Of a stretch of DNA of 64,000 nt, positions 34,549-42,133 are shown piece after piece (the stretch's first letter is position 1; each line of letters opens with the position of its first letter). The notes below the pieces were generated by a model that searched no databases, was not told the origin of the DNA, and saw only the letters and a program-made list of their open reading frames with translations. The translations under genes were made by a program, and so were the position numbers. Origin of the DNA: Duganella sp. BJB476 (GTDB lineage Bacteria; Pseudomonadota; Gammaproteobacteria; Burkholderiales; Burkholderiaceae_D); the NCBI RefSeq assembly GCF_003416895.1, contig NZ_QVIO01000001.1:1364001-1428000 (forward strand), given 5' to 3'.

Positions 34549-35487
34549 TTATTTGGCGGTGAGGGCCTGGGCGGCCTGCGTGACCTGGTCGCGCAGCCAC
34601 TTGTGCTCCGGCGCCTGGTGCACGCGCTCGTGCCACAGCTGGTAGAAGCGCATTGTGGGGAAGCGTACCGGCACCGTGAAGGTCTTGATCGGCAGGTTGC
34701 GCTCGTAGAAGCGCAGGTACTGGCGCCCGGTGGTGAGCACCATGTCGGTCTGCGTCAGCATGTAGGGAATCAGGCTGAAATACGCCGATTCCACCACCAC
34801 GTTGCGCTGGTAGCCCTGCTGCGCCAGGAAGGAGTCGATTACGCCGTGAAAGCCGGGCAGCGTGGGCGAGGGCGCCACGTGGGGCAGGCTAAGGTAGTCG
34901 TCCAGCGTCATGTCGTTGGAATCGGTGCGCTTGGCATAGGGCGCGTCGGCCCGCATGGCGCAGATGATCGGGTCTTCGAAGAGGCGCGACAGGTGCAGGT
35001 GCTCCGGCGGCTGTTCCCAGTTACCGATCAGCAGATCGAGTTCGCCGTCGGACAGCATGCGGATCGCGTCCACTTCCGCACCCAGGCTGTGGATGATGAC
35101 GCGGCTCTTGGGCGATTCGCGTCGCAAGCGCGCCACAACGTTGGGCAAAAATTGAATATCGAGGTAGTCCGGCGCGCCGATGCGGAAGGTGCGGCCTTCC
35201 TCCTTGGAGGCGAACGGCGTTTTGTGCAGGAACAGCTGTCCCACCTCGTCGAGGATGCGTTTGGCGGGCGCCTTCAGGCTCTCGCCGTGCTGGGTCGGAA
35301 CCATGCCGCGGCCGCCGCGCACCAGCAGCGGATCGCCTGTGAGCTCGCGTAGTTTTTGCAGCGAGGCCGAGATGGAGGGCTGCGTTTGATCTAGTTTCAT
35401 CGCGACGCGTGAAACGTTTTTCTCGCAGAGGAGCATGTACAGAATACGTATGAGGTGCAGGTCTAAGTGGTCGGGAAGTTGTGCCAT
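34549..35487 (-). CDS. LysR-family regulator, probable regulator of purine catabolism
   Basis: A 312-residue LysR-type protein of the NodD/NahR-like subgroup: LHLIRILYMLLCEKNVSRVAMKLDQTQPSISASLQKLRELTGDPLLVRGGRGMVPT pattern for the winged helix. The effector domain follows, with FRIGAPDYLDIQFLPNVVARL, LGAEVDAIRMLSDGELDLLIGN and HVAPSPTLPGFHGVIDSFL. It lies between the uraD-allC/xdh operon (same strand, downstream) and the divergent puuD operon, 223 bp from the puuD start. That position makes it the natural local regulator of both, with urate, HIU or another pathway intermediate as the possible inducer (inference). A TTAT/ATAA dyad of the LysR T-N11-A type upstream of the permease is a candidate target. 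Confidence 0.9.
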   Translation of the reverse strand: MAQLPDHLDLHLIRILYMLLCEKNVSRVAMKLDQTQPSISASLQKLRELTGDPLLVRGGRGMVPTQHGESLKAPAKRILDEVGQLFLHKTPFASKEEGRTFRIGAPDYLDIQFLPNVVARLRRESPKSRVIIHSLGAEVDAIRMLSDGELDLLIGNWEQPPEHLHLSRLFEDPIICAMRADAPYAKRTDSNDMTLDDYLSLPHVAPSPTLPGFHGVIDSFLAQQGYQRNVVVESAYFSLIPYMLTQTDMVLTTGRQYLRFYERNLPIKTFTVPVRFPTMRFYQLWHERVHQAPEHKWLRDQVTQAAQALTAK

Positions 35488-35497
35488 GATGGTCTAT

Positions 35498-35506
35498 CTA
35501 TAACGG
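35498..35506 (-). promoter_or_regulatory. CCGTTATAG element next to LysR start
   Basis: On the minus strand this 9-mer differs by one base from CTGTTATAG at 38637-38645. It lies 11 bp upstream of the LysR ATG, inside the divergent LysR/puuD region (35488-35710), which otherwise holds AT-rich sequence and no gene. Could be an autoregulatory half-site; evidence is limited to similarity. Confidence 0.3.
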
Positions 35507-35710
35507 TGAGCCTATTTTTAATATACGGCTACTGCCATACGAAAAGCCAGAATTAGTTTTATCGTTCGTCCCAGACCGTGCGTGTTCTGCGTACGGTTTT
35601 CAATCGGTCGCAGCGGAGCTTTCAACAGTTCGCGGCCAAAAGGGAAATCATCCCAATCGTCTGGAGCGCCCGCGGTGGCAGACGAGCTTAATCCAATCAT
35701 TGGGGACAAC

Positions 35711-36949
35711 ATGGAATTGCTCGCTTACGGCGTGGACTGGCTCAATCTATTGGTGCGCTGGCTGCATCTCATCACGGGGATCGCGTGGATCGGCGCATCC
35801 TTCTACTTCGTCTGGCTCGACAACAGCATACGCCCACCAAAGCCGGGTTCCGACCTGGCCAAGAAGGGCGTGTCCGGAGAATTGTGGGCCGTGCATGGTG
35901 GCGGTTTTTACAACCCGCAGAAATACCTGGTGTCGCCGGCCGAACTGCCGTCGGACCTGCACTGGTTTAAATGGGAAGCCTACGCGACCTGGATCTCGGG
36001 CTTCTCGCTGCTGTTCATCGTCTACTACTTCAACGCCTCGGCGATGATGATCGATAAGTCGGTCGCTGACCTGTCGCAGTTGCAGGCAATCGGCGTGGGC
36101 CTCGGCTCGCTGCTGGTGGGCTGGCTGTTCTACGATACGCTGTGCCGCTCGCCGCTGGGCCAGAAGGATGGCCTGCTGGGCATCATCATGTTCGTGTTCA
36201 TCGTCGCGATGGCCTATGTGCTGACCAAGTTCCTGAGCGGCCGAGCTGCCTACATCCACGTCGGCGCCATGATCGGCACCATGATGGTCGGGAATGTGCT
36301 GATGCTGATTATTCCTGGCCAGCGCAAGCTGGTGGAAGCGATGGAGCAGGGTAAATCGCCTGATCCTATCCACGGCAAGAAGGCCAAGCAGCGTTCCGTC
36401 CACAATAACTATTTCACGCTGCCGGTGCTGCTGATCATGATCAGCAACCACTATGCGATGACCTACAGCCACGCTTACAGCTGGGCGCTGCTGGGCGCGA
36501 TCATCGCCGCCGGCGTGTTGATTCGCCACTTCTTCAACCTGCGCCATCATGGCAGGACCGCGTGGCAGTTCCCTGCGGCCGGTGTCGCGATCCTGGCGGC
36601 GGTTGCCGTGGTGATCGCGCCTCGTCCTGCGGCTGCACCTGCGCCAGCTATCGCCGGCGAAGCTGCCGGTGCGGCTCACGCCAGCGTGTCTGCGCCAGAC
36701 TTCAACCGTGTGCAGGCGATCGTCAACCAGCGTTGCGTCAGCTGCCACGCGGCCCAGCCTACCCAGCCAGGATTTGCCACGGCGCCTGCCGGCATCATGC
36801 TGCACACGCCTGATCTGATCCACCAGAACGCCGCCAAGATCAACCAGCAGGCCGTGGTGCTGAAGGCTATGCCGATCGGGAATATGACCAACATCACGCC
36901 AGAAGAACGCTCCGAACTCGGTGCGTGGTTCGCCGCCGGCGCCAACTGA
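35711..36949 (+). CDS. puuD: Membrane urate hydroxylase PuuD with C-terminal cytochrome c domain
   Basis: A 412-residue integral membrane urate oxidase converting urate to 5-hydroxyisourate. The N-terminal ~300 residues have about eight membrane helices with the conserved WLHLITGIAWIGASFYFVWLD start, LHWFKWEAYATWISG, LSGRAAYIHVGAMIGTMMVGNV and SNHYAMTYSHAYSW. The C-terminal domain carries the heme c motif CVSCH (QRCVSCHAAQ) with a likely Met ligand in KAMPIGNMT. Electrons go to the respiratory chain rather than to oxygen, so no H2O2 is expected. ATG 35711 has a GGGGAC ribosome site; the upstream in-frame extension is not supported. First gene of a divergent operon across the LysR gene. Confidence 0.95.
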   Translation: MELLAYGVDWLNLLVRWLHLITGIAWIGASFYFVWLDNSIRPPKPGSDLAKKGVSGELWAVHGGGFYNPQKYLVSPAELPSDLHWFKWEAYATWISGFSLLFIVYYFNASAMMIDKSVADLSQLQAIGVGLGSLLVGWLFYDTLCRSPLGQKDGLLGIIMFVFIVAMAYVLTKFLSGRAAYIHVGAMIGTMMVGNVLMLIIPGQRKLVEAMEQGKSPDPIHGKKAKQRSVHNNYFTLPVLLIMISNHYAMTYSHAYSWALLGAIIAAGVLIRHFFNLRHHGRTAWQFPAAGVAILAAVAVVIAPRPAAAPAPAIAGEAAGAAHASVSAPDFNRVQAIVNQRCVSCHAAQPTQPGFATAPAGIMLHTPDLIHQNAAKINQQAVVLKAMPIGNMTNITPEERSELGAWFAAGAN

Positions 36950-36963
36950 TAAGAAGACAGATC

Positions 36964-38589
36964 ATGACTACTACCACCATCAATGGTTTCAACCTGACCG
37001 CGGCGCAAGTCGTCGACGTCGCCCGCGACCACTCCATCGAAGTGAACCTGGCCGCATCGTCGCGCGCCGCGCTCAAGGAAAGCCGCGACTACATCGAGTC
37101 GACCTGGATGCACGACGAAGCGCCGATGATGTACAGCTTTAACACCGGCGTCGGCATGCTGAAGGACACCCGCGTCAAGGTGCAGGACATCGTCCTGTTC
37201 CAGACGCAGCTGATCAAGGCCCACGCCTGCGGCATGGGCGAGCCGTTCTCCGAAGAAGTCAGCCGCGCCACCATGCTGTTGCGCGCCAACGCCTTCGCCA
37301 GCAACTACTCCGCGCCCCGCGTGGAAGTGGTTGACCGCCTGCTGGCCTTCGTCAATGCCGGCATCCACCCGATCATGCCGCAGAAGGGTTCCGTCGGCGC
37401 CTCGGGCGACTTGGCGCCGCTGGCCTACCTGGCAGCCGCCATCGCCGGCTTTGAAGAAGCGGAAGTGATGTACAAGGGCCAGCGCATGTCGGCTCCTGAC
37501 GCTATCCGTGCTTCCAATGTCGGCCCGGTGGTCTTCGAACTGAAGGCCAAGGATGCTTCGGCGCTGATCAACGGCTGCACCGTCTCGCTGGCGGTGGCGT
37601 TGCTGGCCGCCTCCGATGCGCGCAATATGCTGTCCGACGCCTGCCTGTCGCTGGGTTTGACGCTGGAAGCGATGCGCGCCGAGATGTCGGCCTTCGATCC
37701 GCGCATCCACGAAGCGCGTCCGCATGCTGGCCAGATCAAGACCGCAGCCATCATCCGCGACCTGCTGGACGGCTCGACCCGCACCACGCACGAAGCGCGC
37801 GCAGTACAGTTCCCGGAAGAGCTGCGCCGCACCGACATCCCGTACACCGCCCGCATCCAGGACGTGTACTCGCTGCGCTGCGCGCCGCAGGTCTACGGCC
37901 CTGTGTTCGATGCGCTGGACTACATCGACACCATCCTCGACAAGGAAGTGAACTCCGCGACCGACAACCCGCTGATCTTCGGCAAGGACGGCGGCGGCTT
38001 CGAGATCATCTCGGGCGGTAACTTCCACGGCCAATACCTGGCGCAGGCGATGGACCTGCTGGCGATGGCGGTGGCGGACCTGGGCAGCATCGTCGAGCGC
38101 CGCGTCGCGCGCCTGATCGATCCTACGCTGTCGTGGGGCCTGCCGCGCAACCTGATGTCCGGCGTGCGTGGCGTGAACACCGGTTATCCGGTGATGCAAT
38201 GCTCGCTCAGCTCCCTGGTGATGGAGAACCGCACGCTGTGCATGCCTGGCAGCGTGGACTCGATTCCGGCCAAAGGCAACAGCGAAGACCACGTGTCCAA
38301 CTCCACCTGGTGCGCGCGCAAGGCCGCAACTGTGGTGTCGAACACACAGTACATTGTCGGCGTAGAAATGTTGCTGGCTTCCCAGGCGTTGACGATGACA
38401 GAAAATCTGCTGCCAGGTTTTGTGCTCGGCAAGGGCACGCAAGTGGCCTACGAATCGGTGCGCGCGCAGATCCCGGCTTGCCTCGACGGCGACCGCTGGC
38501 TGCACAACGACCTTGAAGTAGCGCGCTCCTTCATAGTGACAGGCTCGGTGCGCAAGGCAGTGGTCGCGAAAATCGGCGAATTCGTTTAG
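36964..38589 (+). CDS. Histidine ammonia-lyase-like aromatic amino acid lyase (MIO enzyme) in the urate operon
   Basis: A 541-residue protein of the HAL/PAL/TAL family. The self-cyclising Ala-Ser-Gly of the MIO cofactor is present (GSVGASGDLAPLAYL; A146-S147-G148). The active-site Tyr57 (YSFNTGVG) and His87 (LIKAHACGMG) correspond to HutH Tyr53 and His83. The HutH glutamate region is retained as GNSEDHVS. These features favour a histidine-like substrate over Phe/Tyr, but sequence is divergent from housekeeping HutH, and neither hutU nor hutI is nearby. It starts 14 bp after puuD, so co-transcription with urate oxidation is likely. Substrate is unproven; it could supply urocanate, or act on another imidazole amino acid. 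A strong hairpin follows the stop. Confidence 0.85.
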   Translation: MTTTTINGFNLTAAQVVDVARDHSIEVNLAASSRAALKESRDYIESTWMHDEAPMMYSFNTGVGMLKDTRVKVQDIVLFQTQLIKAHACGMGEPFSEEVSRATMLLRANAFASNYSAPRVEVVDRLLAFVNAGIHPIMPQKGSVGASGDLAPLAYLAAAIAGFEEAEVMYKGQRMSAPDAIRASNVGPVVFELKAKDASALINGCTVSLAVALLAASDARNMLSDACLSLGLTLEAMRAEMSAFDPRIHEARPHAGQIKTAAIIRDLLDGSTRTTHEARAVQFPEELRRTDIPYTARIQDVYSLRCAPQVYGPVFDALDYIDTILDKEVNSATDNPLIFGKDGGGFEIISGGNFHGQYLAQAMDLLAMAVADLGSIVERRVARLIDPTLSWGLPRNLMSGVRGVNTGYPVMQCSLSSLVMENRTLCMPGSVDSIPAKGNSEDHVSNSTWCARKAATVVSNTQYIVGVEMLLASQALTMTENLLPGFVLGKGTQVAYESVRAQIPACLDGDRWLHNDLEVARSFIVTGSVRKAVVAKIGEFV

Positions 38590-38600
38590 GAGGGTTAGAA

Positions 38601-38635
38601 CGGGGCTACGCCGCATTCAAATGCGGCGCGCCCCG
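38601..38635 (+). terminator. Strong GC hairpin after the ammonia-lyase gene (terminator-like, no U-tract)
   Basis: CGGGGC (38601-38606) pairs with GCCCCG (38630-38635), and an inner CGCCGCAT (38609-38616) with ATGCGGCG (38621-38628), separated by a small bulge; loop TCAA. It starts 12 bp after the stop. The absence of a following U-run means termination is uncertain; it may separate the puuD operon from the permease or stabilise the mRNA end. Confidence 0.4.
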
Positions 38636-38636
38636 G

Positions 38637-38655
38637 CTGTTATAGGTCATAACAG
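38637..38655. promoter_or_regulatory. Perfect 19-bp dyad CTGTTAT-N5-ATAACAG, candidate LysR operator
   Basis: Seven-base arms at 38637-38643 and 38649-38655 with spacer AGGTC. The inner TTAT-N5-ATAA has the T-N11-A geometry of LysR boxes. It lies 122 bp upstream of the NCS2 permease start. Its left half plus two bases (GGCTGTTATA) recurs upstream of uraD-allC. This is the best-formed of the shared purine elements. Confidence 0.5.
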
Positions 38656-38776
38656 ATAGCAGGTATGCCACAGAAGCAATTTAACGCGGTGGCCCCTGAG
38701 ATAAGGTCTAGGTCGATTGTTCCCATGTTTAGTCGGCGAATGACACAAGCAGTTAAAAATAGAACACGGAGACGTT

Positions 38777-40078
38777 ATGTTAATTTTGGAAAAATTCTTC
38801 AAGCTGAAAGAGAATGGGACCGACGTGCGCACCGAACTGGTGGCAGGTCTGACCACATTCCTGACGATGGCTTACATCATCTTCGTCAACCCCTCCATCC
38901 TCGGTGACGCCGGCATGCCCAAGGGCGCTGTCTTCGTTGCCACCTGTATCGCGGCCGCCCTGGGCTGCCTGATTATGGGCCTGTACGCAAACTATCCGAT
39001 TGCTATGGCGCCGGGCATGGGGTTGAACGCTTACTTCGCATATGTGGTCGTCAAAGGCATGGGCATGCCTTGGGAGATGGCGCTGGGCGCGGTCTTCATT
39101 TCCGGTTGCCTGTTCCTGTTTGTCAGCATCTTCAAACTGCGGGAAATGATCGTCAACGGCATTCCGCATTCGATCCGCACCGCCATCACCGTCGGCATCG
39201 GCTTGTTCCTCGGCCTGATCTCGCTGAAAAGCGCCGGCATCGTCGTCAGCAGCCCGGAGACGCTGGTGCGCGTGGGTGACCTGCACAAGGCGCCTACCTT
39301 GCTGGCCATCGTCGGCTTCTTCATCATCGTTGCGCTGGACCGCCTGAAGGTCAAGGGCGCGATCCTGATCGGCATCCTGGCCGTGACGGTATTGAGCTTC
39401 TTCATCGCCGGGAACACCTTCAACGGCATCGTCGACATGCCGCCTTCGCTGGCGCCAACCCTGTTCAAGCTGGACCTGATGGGCGCGATCTCGGTCGGCC
39501 TGCTGAACGTGGTGCTGGTGTTCTTCCTGGTCGAACTGTTCGACGCCACCGGCACGCTGATGGGCGTGGCCAACCGCGCCGGCCTGCTGGTCAACGGTAA
39601 AATGGAACGCCTGAACAAGGCGCTGCTGGCCGACAGCTGCGCCATCGTCACCGGTTCGCTGCTGGGTACTTCCAGCACCACCGCCTACATCGAAAGCGCC
39701 GCCGGCGTGCAAGCGGGCGGCCGTACCGGCCTGACCGCCGTCGCCGTCGGCGTGCTGTTCCTGGCCTGCCTGTTCATCTCGCCGCTGGCCGGCGTGGTGC
39801 CTAGCTACGCCACGGCGCCTGCGCTGCTCTACGTTTCCTGCCTCATGCTGCGCGAACTGGTCGACATCGACTGGTCCGACACCACCGAAAGCGTGCCAGC
39901 CGCCATTGCGGCGCTGACCATGCCGTTCACGTATTCGATCGCACTTGGCGTGGCGTTCGGCTTCATCTCCTATGCGGTGCTGAAGCTGTTGACCGGCCGT
40001 GTGCGCGAAGTGCGTCCAGTGATCTGGGCGATCGCTTGCGTGTTCACCTTCAAGTTCGTCTACCTCGGCGCAGGCTGA
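38777..40078 (+). CDS. NCS2-family purine permease (AzgA/hypoxanthine-guanine type)
   Basis: A 433-residue inner-membrane permease with about 12-14 helices. It matches the AzgA-like branch of NCS2: ELVAGLTTFLTMAYIIFVNPSILGDAGMPKGAVFVATC, GLYANYPIAMAPGMGLNAYFAY, VFFLVELFDATGTLMGVA, LLGTSSTTAYIESAAGVQAGGRTGLTA and DWSDTTESVPAAIAAL. AzgA-branch carriers take up hypoxanthine, guanine or adenine with protons. The exact specificity cannot be read by eye. It follows the ammonia-lyase gene after a hairpin and the TTAT/ATAA dyad, and a Tsx-like outer-membrane protein gene follows, giving an uptake route across both membranes. It has a close paralogue at 45008-46306. Confidence 0.93.
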   Translation: MLILEKFFKLKENGTDVRTELVAGLTTFLTMAYIIFVNPSILGDAGMPKGAVFVATCIAAALGCLIMGLYANYPIAMAPGMGLNAYFAYVVVKGMGMPWEMALGAVFISGCLFLFVSIFKLREMIVNGIPHSIRTAITVGIGLFLGLISLKSAGIVVSSPETLVRVGDLHKAPTLLAIVGFFIIVALDRLKVKGAILIGILAVTVLSFFIAGNTFNGIVDMPPSLAPTLFKLDLMGAISVGLLNVVLVFFLVELFDATGTLMGVANRAGLLVNGKMERLNKALLADSCAIVTGSLLGTSSTTAYIESAAGVQAGGRTGLTAVAVGVLFLACLFISPLAGVVPSYATAPALLYVSCLMLRELVDIDWSDTTESVPAAIAALTMPFTYSIALGVAFGFISYAVLKLLTGRVREVRPVIWAIACVFTFKFVYLGAG

Positions 40079-40093
40079 GGAACTAACCCCAAC

Positions 40094-40139
40094 GACTGCC
40101 TCCTCTCCGACGCCACCCATGGCGCCGGCGGGGACAGTC
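40094..40139. repeat. Nested inverted repeats in the permease-porin spacer
   Basis: GACTG (40094-40098) can pair with CAGTC (40135-40139), enclosing an inner CGCCA (40111-40115)/TGGCG (40120-40124) hairpin. The 86-bp spacer between the permease and the porin is therefore well structured. No U-tract follows; it may be an intercistronic processing or stability element. Confidence 0.3.
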
Positions 40140-40164
40140 ACGTCCTAAAATATGGAAAACTAAA

Positions 40165-41028
40165 ATGAAAACGAGACAAATTCCACAACTGCTGTGCATC
40201 GCCTTTTTGAGCCTGGCCGGATCGGTCCAGGCCGCCGACTGGAGCGACACCTCCGTCAGCTGGCGCTACGGCAACGACTACCGCGAACCGTTCAACCCGA
40301 ACGATATCTCCAAGAACATCCTGGCGCTGACCCATGTCAGCGGCTACAAGTACGGCAGCAACTACTTCAATGCCGATTTCCTGATATCGGATAAAAATGA
40401 CCCGGGTTCGCTGACGCAGAAGTCCGGCGCCAACGAAGCCTACATCCTGTACCGCAACACGGTCGACCTGAGCAAGGTCACCGGCCAGGAATACAAGTTC
40501 GGCCCGGTGCGCGGCCTGGGCATCACCGCCGGTTTCGACCTCAACACCAAGAACGACGTGGGCTACAACTCGCGCAAGCGCATGTTCGTGCTGGGACCGA
40601 CTTTTATGTGGAACGTGCCGGCCGGTCACTTCAACACCAGCCTGCTGTTGCTCAACGAGAGCAACGCGCCGAGCGGCGCCTTCCCGCCGATCTCCACCGT
40701 CACTGGTCGCTATACCTACAAGACGCATGCGATGCTGTCGTCGGACTGGGGCATCCCGCTGGGTTCGCTGTGGGCCTTCGAGGGCTATGCGAACTTTATC
40801 GCGTCCAAGGGCAAGGACGAAGTGGGCAACGATACCGGCGCCGAGACCAATATCGACATGCAGCTGATGTTTGATGCGGGCGCCGCGATGGGCCACGCGA
40901 AGAACACCTTCCGCGTCGGCGTCGAGTACCAGTACTGGCGCAACAAGTTCGGCAACACCTCGGCCACCACCGGCGGCCAGGGCTACGTGGCCAAGACGCC
41001 GATGATTCGTGCTGAGTACCACTTCTAA
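40165..41028 (+). CDS. Tsx-like nucleoside channel outer-membrane protein
   Basis: A 287-residue exported protein with a Sec signal peptide (LLCIAFLSLAGSVQAAD) and a beta-barrel pattern ending in AEYHF, with a terminal Phe as needed for outer-membrane assembly. The start WSDTSVSWRYGNDYREPFNPNDISKNILALTHVSGYKYGSNYFNADFL matches the Tsx/outer-envelope family, whose E. coli member is a nucleoside-specific channel. Position after a purine permease supports purine base or nucleoside uptake. A clear intrinsic terminator lies 22 bp after the stop, so it probably ends the operon. Confidence 0.85.
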   Translation: MKTRQIPQLLCIAFLSLAGSVQAADWSDTSVSWRYGNDYREPFNPNDISKNILALTHVSGYKYGSNYFNADFLISDKNDPGSLTQKSGANEAYILYRNTVDLSKVTGQEYKFGPVRGLGITAGFDLNTKNDVGYNSRKRMFVLGPTFMWNVPAGHFNTSLLLLNESNAPSGAFPPISTVTGRYTYKTHAMLSSDWGIPLGSLWAFEGYANFIASKGKDEVGNDTGAETNIDMQLMFDAGAAMGHAKNTFRVGVEYQYWRNKFGNTSATTGGQGYVAKTPMIRAEYHF

Positions 41029-41050
41029 GCGGTAGCGGCCGGGTAATCGA

Positions 41051-41078
41051 AGGGCAGCCGAGGCTGCCCTTTTTCTTT
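41051..41078 (+). terminator. Intrinsic terminator after the Tsx-like gene
   Basis: AGGGCAGC (41051-41058) and GCTGCCCT (41063-41070) form a perfect 8-bp stem with a CGAG tetraloop, followed at once by TTTTCTTT. This is a textbook Rho-independent terminator and probably marks the end of the puuD-to-porin transcription unit. Confidence 0.9.
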
Positions 41079-41203
41079 AGTGTCGGCTGTGCTTACAGTG
41101 CGCGGTCGCCGCGTGCGTGATAAGCGTGGCACAGCAGTATCCAAAGTGCTTGGAACCGAAATTGCTTCTTCTGGGACGCAGCATACACAACCAGGAGACA
41201 GGC

Positions 41204-42133
41204 ATGAAACATTTCCCAACGAAGGTATTTTCCCTGAAACGCGGCGCGGTACGTGGCGCTTTCCTTATGGCGCTGGCCGGTATCGGTCTTGCCGGCGCGG
41301 CAAAGGCGGCGCCGATCCATGTGAGCGACGGCCTTTTCGGCGCGGCTGAGTGGACGGTCTCGGCGACGAACGGCGCGCCGGCCCGCTCCACCGTGAGCTC
41401 CGCCAGCTTCAACGTCGGCGCGCCGGGCGGCACCCGTTTCTACGTGGAGCAGTCGACCAACGGCGCGCCGGGTTCGACGCTCGGACACACGCTCAATCTG
41501 ATGTACGACCTGGGCAGCTTCACGCCGGGCGGGGCGGCCGGACTGTTCACGGACGTGTTTTTCCAGAACGGCAAGAACGATTATGTCGTGCATATCAGCG
41601 ACAGCGGCATCCAGTCGTTTGAAAAAGACCACAGTGTGCGGTCGCCGGTTGATGCGGCGGGTGGTTTCGATCTGAGTTCGCCGGTGTGGTCCCCATTGGA
41701 TGCCGGTGACCTGGCGCTGGCCAAGTTCCACGCCGGCGCCAGCTTCGGCACCAGCCCGAACTATGCCACGCCGCACCTGATCATTGAATTTGGCCTCTCC
41801 ATCGACACCATCCCAGGCACCACTCCGTTGGCGCCGTTGGCGCCGGACGGCTTGTACCGTCCAGACCCGGCATTCTGGTCCGGTTCGGTGGGTGGGGCGG
41901 GGCGTCCAACCATCGTGGTCGGTTCTGCGATCTTCACGCTTACCAACGACGGCGCGGTAACGCTGGTGCCGGTGACTGGCCCTGGCGGCTTGCCAGTCCT
42001 GCAAGCGATACCGGAGCCGGGCACTTTGTTGCTGCTGGGCGTGGGCATGCTTGGGCTGATCGGCGCCAGTCGGCGCCGGACGAGCCACACCTGGACTCAG
42101 GCGGCGGCCTGCATGCCGTCTGCCAGCACATAG
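41204..42133 (+). CDS. PEP-CTERM sorting domain protein
   Basis: A 309-residue exported protein with an N-terminal signal (basic region, then GAFLMALAGIGLAGAAKAAP). The central part is a beta-rich domain of unknown function (SDGLFGAAEWTVSAT, THLIIEFGLSID-like strands). The sorting tag IPEPGTLLLLGVGMLGLIGASRRR is a canonical PEP-CTERM signal for exosortase. As with the PEP-CTERM gene at 11689, the frame runs on (here about 16 residues past the basic cluster) and overlaps a convergent gene, by 37 bp. ATG 41204 has a CCAGGAGAC ribosome site. The frame is open further upstream but without a signal peptide. Confidence 0.85.
   Translation: MKHFPTKVFSLKRGAVRGAFLMALAGIGLAGAAKAAPIHVSDGLFGAAEWTVSATNGAPARSTVSSASFNVGAPGGTRFYVEQSTNGAPGSTLGHTLNLMYDLGSFTPGGAAGLFTDVFFQNGKNDYVVHISDSGIQSFEKDHSVRSPVDAAGGFDLSSPVWSPLDAGDLALAKFHAGASFGTSPNYATPHLIIEFGLSIDTIPGTTPLAPLAPDGLYRPDPAFWSGSVGGAGRPTIVVGSAIFTLTNDGAVTLVPVTGPGGLPVLQAIPEPGTLLLLGVGMLGLIGASRRRTSHTWTQAAACMPSAST

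Noticed and set aside
36676..38616. Minus-strand open frame opposite puuD and the ammonia-lyase
   Set aside because: Crosses two real genes; no ribosome site or known domain.
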